Notes: a model not told the origin generated them from the letters alone. DNA of 64,000 nucleotides from Bacillota bacterium (GCA_023451395.1 JAEXZL010000218.1:1-64000); one strand, 5' to 3'; positions 35,368 to 45,059 are shown, counted from the first letter of the stretch. Numbers and translations are program-made.

Positions 35368-36366
35368 ATGGCAGCTTCAATTAAGGACGTTGCAAAAGAA
35401 GCGGGTGTTTCCATTGCAACGGTTTCCAGAGTGCTTAATGATATTGATGTTGTAAACGAAGAAACAAAGAAGAAGGTTCAGGAGGCTATTCAAAAGCTTG
35501 GCTACAGACCAAACATAGTTGCTAGAAGCTTAAAAACTCAAAGAACTAAAACTATAGGAATTCTTATACCTGATATTTCCAGTCAGTTCTATCCTGAAAT
35601 AGTTAGAGGTGCTGAGGATGTAGCAAATATTTATGACTATAATGTTATTTTATGTAACTCAGACTTGGATGGAGAAAAGGAAAAGGAATATCTGCGTGTA
35701 TTAAAGGAAAAAATGGTGGACGGAATACTATACATGAGCTCCTCCCTAAAGCCGGATGTTACAGAAATGCTTCGTGAGCTTAACTTAAAGACTGTCCTTG
35801 TTGAGTCTAGTGATAGTGAAAAGTTTTTCCCAAGTGTTACTATAGACAATGTAAAGGCAGGCTATGATGCTTGCGACTACATAATCAAAAAGGGAAATAA
35901 GGAAATAGCTTTCATTGGAGTTCGTGAGGATTCAGGAAATGCTTGGGCTGATAGATATACTGGTTTTCAAAAGGCAATGAAGGATAATGGACTTGAGGTA
36001 AATAAAGACCTTCTATTTTTTGGAGATTTAAGGACAGAAACTGGAATTAAAGGAATAAGAAGCATTCTTAAAAAGGCAAGCTCCATTGACGGTGTTGTTT
36101 GTGCATCTGATGAAATTGCTATGGGTGCTATCAATACATTAAGAGAGCATCAGCTTTCAGTGCCACAGGATGTGGATGTTATTGGGTTCAACAATATTTA
36201 TTCTGCCAGCGTTTATTATCCTAACCTTACTACAGTGGCTCAGCCTATGTATGATATGGGATCTATAGCTATGAGAATGCTCATAAAGCTTATAAATCAA
36301 AAGACTCTAGATCAGGGAAACTTTGTTCTGGATTATGAGATAATTGAACGTGATTCTTGTAAATAG
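35368..36366 (+). CDS. ccpA: Catabolite control protein A, LacI family
   Basis: 332-aa LacI-family regulator. The helix-turn-helix SIKDVAKEAGVSIATVSRVL, the hinge RPNIVARSLK and the whole effector domain (GILIPDISSQFYPEIVRGAE, DVDVIGFNNI) match CcpA of clostridia. CcpA with Ser46-phosphorylated HPr binds cre sites to mediate carbon repression. GATAGGAG precedes the ATG. It is a single gene between terminators. The window also holds an HPr-like gene with Ser46 but no His15 and a sucrose PTS. A specific sugar regulator cannot be fully excluded. Confidence 0.85.
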   Translation: MAASIKDVAKEAGVSIATVSRVLNDIDVVNEETKKKVQEAIQKLGYRPNIVARSLKTQRTKTIGILIPDISSQFYPEIVRGAEDVANIYDYNVILCNSDLDGEKEKEYLRVLKEKMVDGILYMSSSLKPDVTEMLRELNLKTVLVESSDSEKFFPSVTIDNVKAGYDACDYIIKKGNKEIAFIGVREDSGNAWADRYTGFQKAMKDNGLEVNKDLLFFGDLRTETGIKGIRSILKKASSIDGVVCASDEIAMGAINTLREHQLSVPQDVDVIGFNNIYSASVYYPNLTTVAQPMYDMGSIAMRMLIKLINQKTLDQGNFVLDYEIIERDSCK

Positions 36367-36389
36367 AATTCTTGTTTTTGAAGGCTTTC

Positions 36390-36427
36390 AGAGTGTCGAC
36401 AAGGTCGGCACTCTATTATTTTTTTGC
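36390..36427 (+). terminator. ccpA terminator
   Basis: AGAGTGTCGAC-AAG-GTCGGCACTCT followed by ATTATTTTTTT. Confidence 0.85.
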
Positions 36428-36480
36428 TATAATAATAACTAGCAGTAAGAGAAAAGGTTTAATAATTTGAAGGTGCAAAA

Positions 36481-37185
36481 ATGAATTATATAGTAAAATA
36501 CACAAAGAGAAAAACAATTGGTATAAAGGTTACCCTTTCTGAGGGACTTGTGGTAATGGCACCTCTTAACTGTCCCAAGGAAATAATAGAAAAGGTAATT
36601 AAAGAGAAGAATTCTTGGATATTAGAGGCCCAGAGAGAGCTAGAAAGAAGAGCTACAGAGGAAGAAGACTTAATGAAAAAGGGGCAAATCTCCTTTCTTG
36701 GAAAAGTCTATCCTTTAAGGTTTAGGTTTTCCTCCATGAAAAGCAGTCTCCTAACTATTAAGGATGAATATGCCGAGGTAAGACTTAATGCCCTGCTTCA
36801 GTTCCATAAGGAAGAGGAGCTTAGGGAGATTAAGAAGGCTATAAAGAGCTTTTATCGTGAAGAGGGGAAGAAAATTCTAATAAGAAGAACAGAGTACTAC
36901 AGTAAAACCTTAAAGCTTACTTACAATAAAATTACTTTGAAGGATATGAGCTCTCGATGGGGAAGCTGTTCCTCAAAGAAAAATATAAATTATAGCTTAA
37001 GGCTTCTTCTCTTTCCTTTAGAGCTCATAGATTACGTGGTTGTACATGAACTTTGTCATCTTATCCATATGAATCACTCTAAGGATTTCTGGCAGGAGTT
37101 AGAGAGGATAATGCCTGATTATAAGGAAAGAGAAAAAAAGATAAAGAAGCTTACCATTGAATTAGGAAGCTACTGGGTGCACTAA
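36481..37185 (+). CDS. YgjP-like (DUF45/M48-related) metallopeptidase
   Basis: 234-aa soluble protein. The C-terminal zinc motif VVHELCHLIHMNHS with His189, Glu190 and His193, then KDFW, is the signature of the YgjP/DUF45 group. Upstream the KITLKDMSSRWGSCSSKKNI segment is also conserved in that family. N-terminal 120 residues are beta-rich. A protease role is assumed from the motif; substrates are unknown. The spacing region GAAGGTGC precedes the ATG. The marR-like gene follows closely. Confidence 0.87.
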   Translation: MNYIVKYTKRKTIGIKVTLSEGLVVMAPLNCPKEIIEKVIKEKNSWILEAQRELERRATEEEDLMKKGQISFLGKVYPLRFRFSSMKSSLLTIKDEYAEVRLNALLQFHKEEELREIKKAIKSFYREEGKKILIRRTEYYSKTLKLTYNKITLKDMSSRWGSCSSKKNINYSLRLLLFPLELIDYVVVHELCHLIHMNHSKDFWQELERIMPDYKEREKKIKKLTIELGSYWVH

Positions 37186-37228
37186 CCTGGTTGGCTTCTT
37201 TTTATTATAAAAATATTGGAAAATAATG

Positions 37229-37275
37229 TTGCAATTTCCAGTAGGATTAAGTATAATATTAGTTGCAATTGCAAC
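37229..37275 (+). promoter_or_regulatory. marR promoter with overlapping operator
   Basis: TTGCAA (37229-37234) and TATAAT (37252-37257) are spaced by 17 bp. The -35 lies in GTTGCAATT, and a perfect palindrome GTTGCAATTGCAAC lies at 37262-37275, just after the -10. This placement is typical of an autoregulated MarR operator. Confidence 0.75.
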
Positions 37276-37296
37276 CAATTAGGAGGAGAGAATAGC

Positions 37297-37722
37297 TTGG
37301 AAAGGGAATGCTCATATATAGCAAGAAATATTTCTACAATTTATAGGATAAGCTCAGCTCATTTTTCTAAGGAGCTGAAGAAGCTTAATATAGGCAGTGG
37401 TCAATATCTCTATATGATCTATTTATATAATAATGAAGGTTGTACTCAGGAGGAAATGAGCACAAGACTTTCCATAGATAAAGGTACTACAGCTAAGGCT
37501 ATAAAGCGTTTAGAGGAAGAGGGATATGTAAAGCGTATACCTCATGAGGAGGATAAGAGGGCTTATAGGGTTTATATAACGCCTAAGGGTTTTGAAATTA
37601 AGAAAGAGTTTTATGAAGTGCTGCAGAACTGGAATTTCTATATAGAAGAGGCTCTTAAGGATGATGAGATTAAGGAGCTAAATACCCTTCTTAATAAGAT
37701 AATAAAAAAGATAAATATCTAA
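37297..37722 (+). CDS. MarR-family transcriptional regulator (TTG start)
   Basis: 141-aa winged-helix regulator. The DNA-binding region is CTQEEMSTRLSIDKGTTAKA with the wing containing EEDKRAYRVYITPKG, as in MarR/SlyA. The TTG at 37297 is the start, with AGGAGGAGAG upstream; longer in-frame readings would run into the operator region and lack a ribosome site. The MATE gene 105 bp downstream is the likely target, in the usual repressor-exporter layout. Confidence 0.88.
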   Translation: MERECSYIARNISTIYRISSAHFSKELKKLNIGSGQYLYMIYLYNNEGCTQEEMSTRLSIDKGTTAKAIKRLEEEGYVKRIPHEEDKRAYRVYITPKGFEIKKEFYEVLQNWNFYIEEALKDDEIKELNTLLNKIIKKINI

Positions 37723-37827
37723 AGGAAATAGGCTAAATACATAGATAAAAATCAATTGGATAAATGAATATGAAATCACTAATAGTTAAACCAATGAAAA
37801 AATAAAATTTTAAAAGGAGGAAATTTC

Positions 37828-39255
37828 ATGGATAGACATAATAGACTGGGTGAAGAGAAGATTAGCAGACTTCTAGTACAGTTTTCTGTGCCGGCAATAG
37901 TAGGAATGCTGGTTAATGCTCTTTATAATATAGTAGATAGGCTTTATATTGGAAATATTAAGGATGTAGGAAAATATGCGATAACGGGGGTAGGATTAAC
38001 CCTGCCTCTAAGCACAATAATTATGGCCTTTGGTATGCTTATAGGAATAGGTGCAGCCGCTACCATATCTATAAAGCTTGGCAAGAACATGAAAAAGGAT
38101 GCAGAGCATATATTAGGAAATGCTTTTGTTATGTTAATTATCACTAGTGTTTTTATAACAACCCTTGGATTGATTTTTAGTGAAGATATTTTAATAGCCT
38201 TTGGCGCTAGCGAAAATACTCTTCAGTATGCAGTGGAATACATTAGAATAATACTTATAGGTAACATATTTAATATGGTGAGCTTTGGACTTAATCATTC
38301 TATTCGTTCTGATGGGAATCCAAAGATAGCTATGATATCAATGCTTATTGGAGCAATAATGAATACTATACTAGATCCAATATTTATTTTTGGATTTAAC
38401 ATGGGAGTAAGTGGTGCAGCCTTGGCAACAATACTTTCTCAATTAGCTACAGCAATATGGGTTCTTAGCTATTTTATGGGATCTAAGAGTATTTTAAAGC
38501 TTAAGAAGGAAAACTTTAAGTTAGATAAAAGAATTCTCCTTACTATATTTTCTATAGGAATATCTCCCTTTAGTATGCAGTTGGCAGCTAGTGTGGTACA
38601 GATTACCTTTAATAAATCACTGGGCACCTATGGAGGAGATTATGCTATAGGAGCAATGACGGTGATATCAAGTATTATTATGATATTTTTAATGCCTGTC
38701 TTCGGAATTAATCAAGGCTCACAACCTATTATAGGCTTTAACTATGGTGCTAAAAAGTTTAAGAGAGTAAAGGATACGGTAAAATATGCAGCCATAGCAG
38801 CAACAGGCTTTGTAACCCTAGGCTTTTTGGCTGTACAGCTCTTTCCAGCCCAGGTAATAGGTACCTTTAATAGAGATCCGGAAATTGTACAAACAGGAAT
38901 AATGGGTATGAGGATATACTTATCAATGATTCCCTTTATAGGAGCTCAGATAATCTTTACAAATTACTTCCAAGCCATTGGGAAAGCAAAAGTATCTATG
39001 TTCTTAAGTCTTTTAAGACAGGTTATCCTTCTCATTCCTTTGTTAATAATTATGCCTAAAATCAATGGCTTAGGATTAAGAGGGGTATGGATGGCTGCCC
39101 CTATAGCAGATATTACCTCGGTAGTAATAACCTATACTATCTTCTATTTTGAAATGAAGAGCTATAAAGGCATTAAGGAGGGGAAGGATATCCTTCCAGA
39201 AGCTGTAGGGGAAATTTCAAGGGAAGATGAAATAAATATTCCAGAACTTCAATAA
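37828..39255 (+). CDS. MATE-family multidrug efflux protein
   Basis: 475-aa membrane protein with about 12 spans. It has the MepA-like MATE features FSVPAIVGMLVNALYNIVDR, the IRSDGNPKIAM loop and the VFGINQGSQPIIGFNYGA segment in the second half, seen in clostridial/staphylococcal MepA-type exporters. AAAAGGAGG precedes the ATG. It sits directly behind a MarR regulator with a palindromic operator, so induction by a toxic ligand is likely. C-terminal 25 residues are acidic and cytoplasmic. Confidence 0.9.
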   Translation: MDRHNRLGEEKISRLLVQFSVPAIVGMLVNALYNIVDRLYIGNIKDVGKYAITGVGLTLPLSTIIMAFGMLIGIGAAATISIKLGKNMKKDAEHILGNAFVMLIITSVFITTLGLIFSEDILIAFGASENTLQYAVEYIRIILIGNIFNMVSFGLNHSIRSDGNPKIAMISMLIGAIMNTILDPIFIFGFNMGVSGAALATILSQLATAIWVLSYFMGSKSILKLKKENFKLDKRILLTIFSIGISPFSMQLAASVVQITFNKSLGTYGGDYAIGAMTVISSIIMIFLMPVFGINQGSQPIIGFNYGAKKFKRVKDTVKYAAIAATGFVTLGFLAVQLFPAQVIGTFNRDPEIVQTGIMGMRIYLSMIPFIGAQIIFTNYFQAIGKAKVSMFLSLLRQVILLIPLLIIMPKINGLGLRGVWMAAPIADITSVVITYTIFYFEMKSYKGIKEGKDILPEAVGEISREDEINIPELQ

Positions 39256-39272
39256 ATATTGAAATAAAAACT

Positions 39273-39314
39273 AAGCTGCTTGAGGAGCAATGACTCTGAA
39301 GAGCAGCTTTTATT
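39273..39314 (+). terminator. Terminator of the marR-MATE unit
   Basis: AAGCTGCT/AGCAGCTT stem with a loop of about 21 bases, followed by TTATT. Confidence 0.6.
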
Positions 39315-39418
39315 ATGAAAGAATTACTTTGCATATTTATCATAATATGGTAAAGTATGAATAAAATAGTGGTATATAAAATACAGCTACAAAAATAACA
39401 AAAAGGAGATGGAGGGAA

Positions 39419-41743
39419 ATGTTAAAGAAAAAAATCATCCTTATGGCTCTTGCTTTTTCAATGTCCCTTGGATTTGTAGGAGGCTATGGTATAAAAGGAA
39501 ACTCTCTTCAGAGGGATATGCTAAAGGGGTTGGAGGTAATTACTGAGCTTCCCGAGGATTTTATAGGTGGGCCTGTAGATGTGAGTATAGCCAACGAAGA
39601 GAAAATAATAGAAATGCTTAAACGAGAAGGAAAGATTGCGGACAACCTAACCTTTGACAAGGCTCTAAAGGCCTATCAAAAATACATGAAGAATGCCTCA
39701 GAAAAAAATAATGAGGTAGAGATATCAAAAATGGAAAAAAGCCTAAGAGATAAAAGGCAAAGGCTATTAGAAAGATATAAATTTCAGGAGATGACCCCTG
39801 ATACCAATCCTAAAAAGGTAAAGGTTTTAGTGCTTCTTGCAGATTTTCTTGACTATAAGAATAATAGTATAACAAAAGAGGAAACAGACATGTTTTATGA
39901 GGATTATACTAAGGAGCATTTTGAGGACATGCTTTTTTCAGACAAGGGCTATACTGGACCTAACGGAGAAAATCTCATTTCTATGAAGCAGTATTATCAG
40001 GAGCAGTCTTCTGGTAGTCTTATAATAGAAGGGCAAGTTGCTGGCTGGTATACAGCACCACAAAATGCAGCTTATTATGGTGCAGAGGTTGGAGGTAGCC
40101 ATGATGTTAGACCTAGAAATTTAGTTGCTCATACCCTAGCTTCAGCAGCAAAGGATACTTCAATAAATCTTGCAGATTATGATAAAGAGGATATTTATGA
40201 TTTAGATGGAGACGGAAATTATAATGAACCTGATGGAATCATTGATCATCTTATGGTTATCCATGCTGGTGTAGGACAGGAAGCTGGCGGCGGAAGCCTT
40301 GGAAGTGATGCAATATGGTCTCATCGCTGGAATCTTGGAGGCCTTTACAAGATACCTGGGACTGATTATTATGCTTACGACTATACTATAGAGCCAGAGG
40401 ATGGAGCAGCAGGTGTTTTTGCCCATGAATTTGGACATGATCTTGGACTGCCTGACGAATATGATACTCAGTATACAAGCACCGAGGGAGAACCTATATC
40501 CAGATGGTCATTAATGTCCTCTGGAAGCTGGGCAGGAAGGATACCAGGAACAGAGCCTACAGGCCTTAGTCCTTATGCAAGGCAATACTTCCAGGCAGTA
40601 TATGGAGGGAATTGGCAAAATGCTATAACCATTGACTATGAAAAAATTCCAAAGGTAGGTGCTATGTTCGAGCTTGAAGAAGCTAGCTCTACAGGACAGA
40701 CGGTGAGAATTAATCTTCCGGATAAGAAGCATAACATTACTAAGCCTTACAGCGGAGAGTATGCTTACTGGGGAGGAAAGGGATCTAGTAATTCTCCTAT
40801 TAATACCTTCATGACCACAAAGGTTAACCTTTTAGAGGCTTCTGATCCTAAGCTTCAATTTAAGACCTGGTACGATATTGAGGAAGGCTGGGATTTTGCA
40901 TCAGTTCAGGCAAGAGAGAGTGGAGCTTCGGAATGGACTTATCTTCAGGGAAATATAACTACCACTGAACATGACCCGGATGCAGAGGTGGTATTGCCTC
41001 ATGGTATTACTGGAACTTCTGGTGGATGGATTGATGGAAGCTTTGATTTATCATCTTTTGCAGGAAAGGAAATTGAACTGAAATTTGCTTATAATACTGA
41101 TTCCTATGTTTTTGGTGCTGGCCTCTATGTAGATGATATTATAATAACCTCTTCTAAGGGGGAAATATTCTCTGATAATGGAGAAGCAGAGGGGAAATTT
41201 AACCTTCAGGGTTTTACAAGAGATAAGGGCTATGTAACAGCATCTAACTATTATCTTATAGAATGGAGAAGTCATAACGGAGTGGACCAGGGCCTTGCTC
41301 ATATGGGAGTTTATGGACAAGTATTTTCCTATGATCCAGGTATTGTTGTATGGTATGTAGATGACTACTATACAGATAACTGGACAGGAGTTCATCCCGG
41401 TGATGGGTTCTTAGGAGTGGTAGATGCAGATCAAAAGAGTATACTTTGGACCTTTGCAGATGGAATTACTCCTCCTATGAAGGCTAGTGGAACCTATCAG
41501 ATGCGTGATGCTGCCTTCAATATTAAGAGAGAATCGGAATTGAAGATTGACCTCACCGCTAGTTTTGGTAGGACTGCAACAGATAATAATAGAGATCCTG
41601 AAAACAAATTTGAAGATAGCAAAAATTATTTAAATAGTGAACTTCCTGGCCTTGGAAGAAACATTCCAAAGCTTGGTATAAAGATTCAGATTTTAGGTCA
41701 GGGTCTTAAGGATAAGGGAGCTAAGATAATAATTAAAAAGTAA
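39419..41743 (+). CDS. Immune inhibitor A-like M6 metalloprotease
   Basis: 774-aa secreted protease. A signal peptide (about residues 1-25) is followed by a propeptide-like region, then the M6 catalytic domain with HEFGHDLGLPDEYD (His336, Glu337, His340; Asp further on). The region from about 430 to 600 is a beta-sandwich/MAM-like part typical of InhA, followed by a C-terminal domain. InhA-type proteases degrade host or competitor peptides and matrix proteins. AAAAGGAGATGGAGGG precedes the ATG. It is a single gene with its own terminator; no regulator is linked. Confidence 0.9.
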   Translation: MLKKKIILMALAFSMSLGFVGGYGIKGNSLQRDMLKGLEVITELPEDFIGGPVDVSIANEEKIIEMLKREGKIADNLTFDKALKAYQKYMKNASEKNNEVEISKMEKSLRDKRQRLLERYKFQEMTPDTNPKKVKVLVLLADFLDYKNNSITKEETDMFYEDYTKEHFEDMLFSDKGYTGPNGENLISMKQYYQEQSSGSLIIEGQVAGWYTAPQNAAYYGAEVGGSHDVRPRNLVAHTLASAAKDTSINLADYDKEDIYDLDGDGNYNEPDGIIDHLMVIHAGVGQEAGGGSLGSDAIWSHRWNLGGLYKIPGTDYYAYDYTIEPEDGAAGVFAHEFGHDLGLPDEYDTQYTSTEGEPISRWSLMSSGSWAGRIPGTEPTGLSPYARQYFQAVYGGNWQNAITIDYEKIPKVGAMFELEEASSTGQTVRINLPDKKHNITKPYSGEYAYWGGKGSSNSPINTFMTTKVNLLEASDPKLQFKTWYDIEEGWDFASVQARESGASEWTYLQGNITTTEHDPDAEVVLPHGITGTSGGWIDGSFDLSSFAGKEIELKFAYNTDSYVFGAGLYVDDIIITSSKGEIFSDNGEAEGKFNLQGFTRDKGYVTASNYYLIEWRSHNGVDQGLAHMGVYGQVFSYDPGIVVWYVDDYYTDNWTGVHPGDGFLGVVDADQKSILWTFADGITPPMKASGTYQMRDAAFNIKRESELKIDLTASFGRTATDNNRDPENKFEDSKNYLNSELPGLGRNIPKLGIKIQILGQGLKDKGAKIIIKK

Positions 41744-41753
41744 GATAAAATTT

Positions 41754-41780
41754 AAGGTGCCCTTATAGGACACCTTTTTT
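41754..41780 (+). terminator. Terminator after the M6 protease gene
   Basis: AAGGTGCCC-TTATA-GGACACCTT stem with one mismatch, ending in TTTTTT. Confidence 0.85.
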
Positions 41781-41782
41781 CT

Positions 41783-41968
41783 TTATATTATACCTTCGGT
41801 TTTTAATAAAATTTCAAGTTCATTTACCTTTTCATTAAGCTTTAAAAACTTTTCTTTAAGATCCTTTTTAGATAAAGGATCCTTTGCTAAATTATTTTCT
41901 ATATTTTCTACTGTTTCCAGGGCTTCATTAATTTCCTGCTGTGCTTGTTTTATCCTATCTTCCTTCAT
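41783..41968 (-). CDS. Small coiled-coil protein
   Basis: 61-aa charged protein predicted to be almost wholly coiled coil (regular Leu/Ile with Glu/Lys heptads). AAAGGAGAGC precedes the ATG on the minus strand, supporting a real gene. It converges on the M6 protease terminator. Family and function unknown. Confidence 0.65.
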   Translation of the reverse strand: MKEDRIKQAQQEINEALETVENIENNLAKDPLSKKDLKEKFLKLNEKVNELEILLKTEGII

Positions 41969-42139
41969 GAATGCTCTCCTTTAGTTTAAGGTTTTTGTAG
42001 CTATATTATATGTTAACACTTTAAAAAACACTCTGCAATAAAGAATATCAATGGATTTAATTTTAATAGGTGCTATGAATTATTTTTAAAGATGTGAATA
42101 TATTTTACCATAATATTAAAAAGGGGAGAACTAAGGGTA

Positions 42140-42715
42140 ATGATTAATTATATATGGTTTTTTATCCTTGCTATAGGCATAGGAGTAGGCTTAATAACAG
42201 GACAGGGTGAGGCATTATCAAAGGCAGTGATAGATTCTGCTGGAGGAACTGTGGAGCTGGTTATTGGACTTGCAGGACTATTATGCCTTTGGTGTGGAAT
42301 TATGAAGATTGCAGAAAAAAGTGGCTTTACAGAAAAGCTTGCCATGGTTATGAGGCCCATTTTGAAGCTTTTATTTAGAGGCTCTGCAAAAAATGAAAAG
42401 GCTCTTGGGGCCATTGTTATGAATCTTACTGCTAATATGATGGGGTTGTCCAATGCTGCGACTCCCTTTGGTATTAAGGCTATGGAAGAGCTTCAAAGGG
42501 ATAATATAGAGAAGGACAAGCCATCTAATGATATGGTGCTTTTCTTGGTTATGAATGCAGCCTGTCTACAACTTCTTCCAAGCACTGTTATATCTATAAG
42601 AGCTGCAGCAGGATCCTCTATGCCTGGAGTAATAATAATACCTGCAATTTTTTCTACCGCCTGTGCAGCTGTGGTGGGAATAATTTGTGCAAAAACTCTT
42701 CAAAGATATTTTTAG
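42140..42715 (+). CDS. spmA: Spore maturation protein A
   Basis: 191-aa membrane protein with Gly-rich hydrophobic spans; the LVIGLAGLLCLWCGIMKIAEKSG start and NLTANMMGLSNAATPFGIKAM core are the SpmA signature. With SpmB it is needed for normal spore-core dehydration and heat resistance in Bacillus and Clostridium. AAAAGGGGAG precedes the ATG. The spmB start lies 11 bp past its stop. Confidence 0.94.
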   Translation: MINYIWFFILAIGIGVGLITGQGEALSKAVIDSAGGTVELVIGLAGLLCLWCGIMKIAEKSGFTEKLAMVMRPILKLLFRGSAKNEKALGAIVMNLTANMMGLSNAATPFGIKAMEELQRDNIEKDKPSNDMVLFLVMNAACLQLLPSTVISIRAAAGSSMPGVIIIPAIFSTACAAVVGIICAKTLQRYF

Positions 42716-42725
42716 GGGGAGGAAG

Positions 42726-43247
42726 ATGGGAAGCTATATTATAAAGTCAATAATACCAATAATAATACTGTTTATAGTAGTCTATGGAATGATACGGGGA
42801 AGACAGGTTTATGAGTGGTTTGTTGAAGGAGCAAAGGAGGGCCTTAAAGTATGTCTTAGAATTTTTCCTTATCTTTTGGCTATGCTCATAGCTGTCAGGG
42901 TTTTTAGAGCTTCAGGAGTACTTGGAGCATTAAATAGCCTTCTTAGTCCCTTGGCTGGTGCTATAGGACTTCCAGGAGAGCTTATACCTCTAGTACTAAT
43001 AAAACCTCTATCTGGCAGTGGCGCTTTGGGGGTTTTTACAGAGGTTTTAAGGGAGTATGGACCTGATAGTACCATTGGATTAACTGCTTCAATAATAATG
43101 GGAACTACAGAAACTATTTTTTATACCCTTACAGTGTATTATGGTGCTGTAGGGATTAAGAAGATAAGACATAGCCTTTGGGCGGCTATTTTAGCGGACT
43201 TAACAGCAATAATTGCTGCGGTTACCCTAGTGAGGATTTTCTTTTAA
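42726..43247 (+). CDS. spmB: Spore maturation protein B
   Basis: 173-aa membrane protein with the SpmB core IFPYLLAMLIAVRVFRASG and IKPLSGSGALGVFTEV. The ATG at 42726 is chosen because GGGGGAGG lies just upstream; a longer in-frame start inside spmA lacks a ribosome site. It forms an operon with spmA and is the last gene of the unit. Confidence 0.94.
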   Translation: MGSYIIKSIIPIIILFIVVYGMIRGRQVYEWFVEGAKEGLKVCLRIFPYLLAMLIAVRVFRASGVLGALNSLLSPLAGAIGLPGELIPLVLIKPLSGSGALGVFTEVLREYGPDSTIGLTASIIMGTTETIFYTLTVYYGAVGIKKIRHSLWAAILADLTAIIAAVTLVRIFF

Positions 43248-43478
43248 CATCAAAAGAAATGAAGCTTATGGTAATTGATAATAACATTTAATAAAACTTA
43301 AGCTTACTCTAAGATATTCTTAATATTTTCTTCAGAAATTTATCTCATAATAATATTAAAGGAAAAATATAAAATTTTTTAAAAAAAACTGAACAAATAA
43401 GGGTTAAAAAACGTCTAATAAATATATAGAAATATCTTAAATAAGATGGAAAATTTGATTATTAAGGAGGGCTTGTTA

Positions 43479-43706
43479 ATGGATAAAAAGTTTAATCAAG
43501 AGGAAGAATTCACAATGATAGCTAAGGGCATATGCTTTGGAGCTGGAGCGGGACTTATCTTAGGAATATTCCTTTCAAGCCCTGGGCTTACCATAACTCT
43601 AGGAGCGGTTCTTGGAGTAATTGGAGCTGAAATAATAAGAATGATAGCCTACTTAAAATATAAAAAACAAATTACTTCCCTCAAAAAAAATGATGCTTCA
43701 TTATGA
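43479..43706 (+). CDS. Small glycine-zipper membrane protein
   Basis: 75-aa protein with two hydrophobic segments (about residues 14-34 and 37-56) rich in Gly and Ala, resembling a glycine-zipper hairpin. No family recognised. TTAAGGAGG precedes the ATG at 43479, which is favoured over an in-frame start at 43446. The TGA stop lies inside the terminator hairpin. Confidence 0.65.
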   Translation: MDKKFNQEEEFTMIAKGICFGAGAGLILGIFLSSPGLTITLGAVLGVIGAEIIRMIAYLKYKKQITSLKKNDASL

Positions 43707-43720
43707 AGCATCATTTTTTA
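43686..43720. terminator. Bidirectional terminator overlapping a stop codon
   Basis: AAATGATGCTTCAT-TA-ATGAAGCATCATTT with A residues before and T residues after, so it can serve both convergent genes. The upstream arm is the 3' end of the 43479-43706 gene. Confidence 0.85.
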
Positions 43721-43722
43721 TT

Positions 43723-44937
43723 TTATAGGCTGCTATCAGCAGCAGCTTCTTTAAGAGCTTGATCTTTGTTTTTACTTTTCCCTTGAAGCTTGTCCACTAT
43801 AATAGCTATGGCATTGTCACCGGAAACATTGCAGGCAGTTCCAAAGCTATCCTGTGTGATATATAGAGCTATCATAAGTGCTAACTGAGCTTCGTTAAAG
43901 CCAAGCATAGACTCTAATATTCCAAGAGCAGCCATAACCGCTCCTCCGGGTACTCCTGGTGCAGCTACCATGGTAACCCCAAGCATTGCTGTAAAGCCAA
44001 GCATTTGAGGAAGGTTGAAGCTTACGTTATTAATCATCATAACTGCAATGGCACAGGCAGTTAAAGTGATTGTGCTTCCAGATAAATGTATTGTTGCACA
44101 GAGAGGAACTACAAACTCTCTTATTCCTTTGCTCACACCATTTTTCTCAGCACACTGAAGATTAACAGGTATCGTTGCAGCTGAGGATTGAGTTCCTATA
44201 GCGGTAATATATCCAGGTATTTGATTTTTGAGAGTCTGAAATAGATTCTTCTTTCCTATGGAACAGGCTATTGCAAATTGGAAGAATATTATTACAAGAT
44301 GCATTGCTATTACAATTAAGAATACCTTCCAGAAAACTGAAAGAACTCTGCCAACCTCTCCAGCATAAGTCATATTAGCAAATATTCCCATAATATGTAT
44401 AGGAAGTAATGGGACGATAAGGAAGGAAATTGTTTTTTCCATTATCTTTTGGAATTCCACGGAAGCAGTATACAAAACCTCACTCTTTCCCTTTAGGGAG
44501 GCTATGCCAAGACCTAATAAAAAGGCAAGGATAAGAGCAGTCATAACTGACATTAATGGTGGCATTTCAAGGGTAAATAGAGTAGATACAAGCTTTTGCT
44601 CAGGATTAACTGCATTTGTAAAGGAAGAAGTTTTTGCTATAAATGCTGGGAAAAGTGATACAGAAACTACATAAGCGAATAATCCTGCAATAAGAGTGGA
44701 AGCATAAGCAAACAGAGTAGTAACTCCTAAAAGCTTTCCAGCACCGGAACCTAGGTCTGCTATACCAGATATTACAAAGCCTAAGATGATTAGAGGAATA
44801 GAAAAGCCTAAAAAGTTCCCGAAGATGTGATTGAAGGTGGCTAATAGCTCTACGATAAACTTTGGAGCAAAGGCTCCTAAAGCAATACCCAGTACTATGC
44901 CTCCAATGAGCTTTGGTATTAGTCCAATCTTTTTCAT
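43723..44937 (-). CDS. Dicarboxylate/amino acid:cation symporter (DAACS family)
   Basis: 404-aa symporter of the glutamate-transporter fold (SLC1-like). The re-entrant-loop Ser motif GTQSSAATIPV, the helix-7 region and the C-terminal CNVSGDNAIAII (N-x-x-x-D substrate/cation site) are present. AAGGGG precedes the ATG on the minus strand. It is divergent from the threonine-degradation genes, so a neutral amino acid such as serine or threonine is a plausible substrate (SstT-like), but dicarboxylates are equally possible from sequence. Confidence 0.87.
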   Translation of the reverse strand: MKKIGLIPKLIGGIVLGIALGAFAPKFIVELLATFNHIFGNFLGFSIPLIILGFVISGIADLGSGAGKLLGVTTLFAYASTLIAGLFAYVVSVSLFPAFIAKTSSFTNAVNPEQKLVSTLFTLEMPPLMSVMTALILAFLLGLGIASLKGKSEVLYTASVEFQKIMEKTISFLIVPLLPIHIMGIFANMTYAGEVGRVLSVFWKVFLIVIAMHLVIIFFQFAIACSIGKKNLFQTLKNQIPGYITAIGTQSSAATIPVNLQCAEKNGVSKGIREFVVPLCATIHLSGSTITLTACAIAVMMINNVSFNLPQMLGFTAMLGVTMVAAPGVPGGAVMAALGILESMLGFNEAQLALMIALYITQDSFGTACNVSGDNAIAIIVDKLQGKSKNKDQALKEAAADSSL

Positions 44938-45059
44938 AAGTACAACCCCTTAATATATATTTTTTAGAACATATTAAAATACTACCATAATTTACACAAA
45001 ATTATCAATTAAACATTAATTACATAAAGCAGAGGAAAATGAAGGAAATTAAAGAGAAA

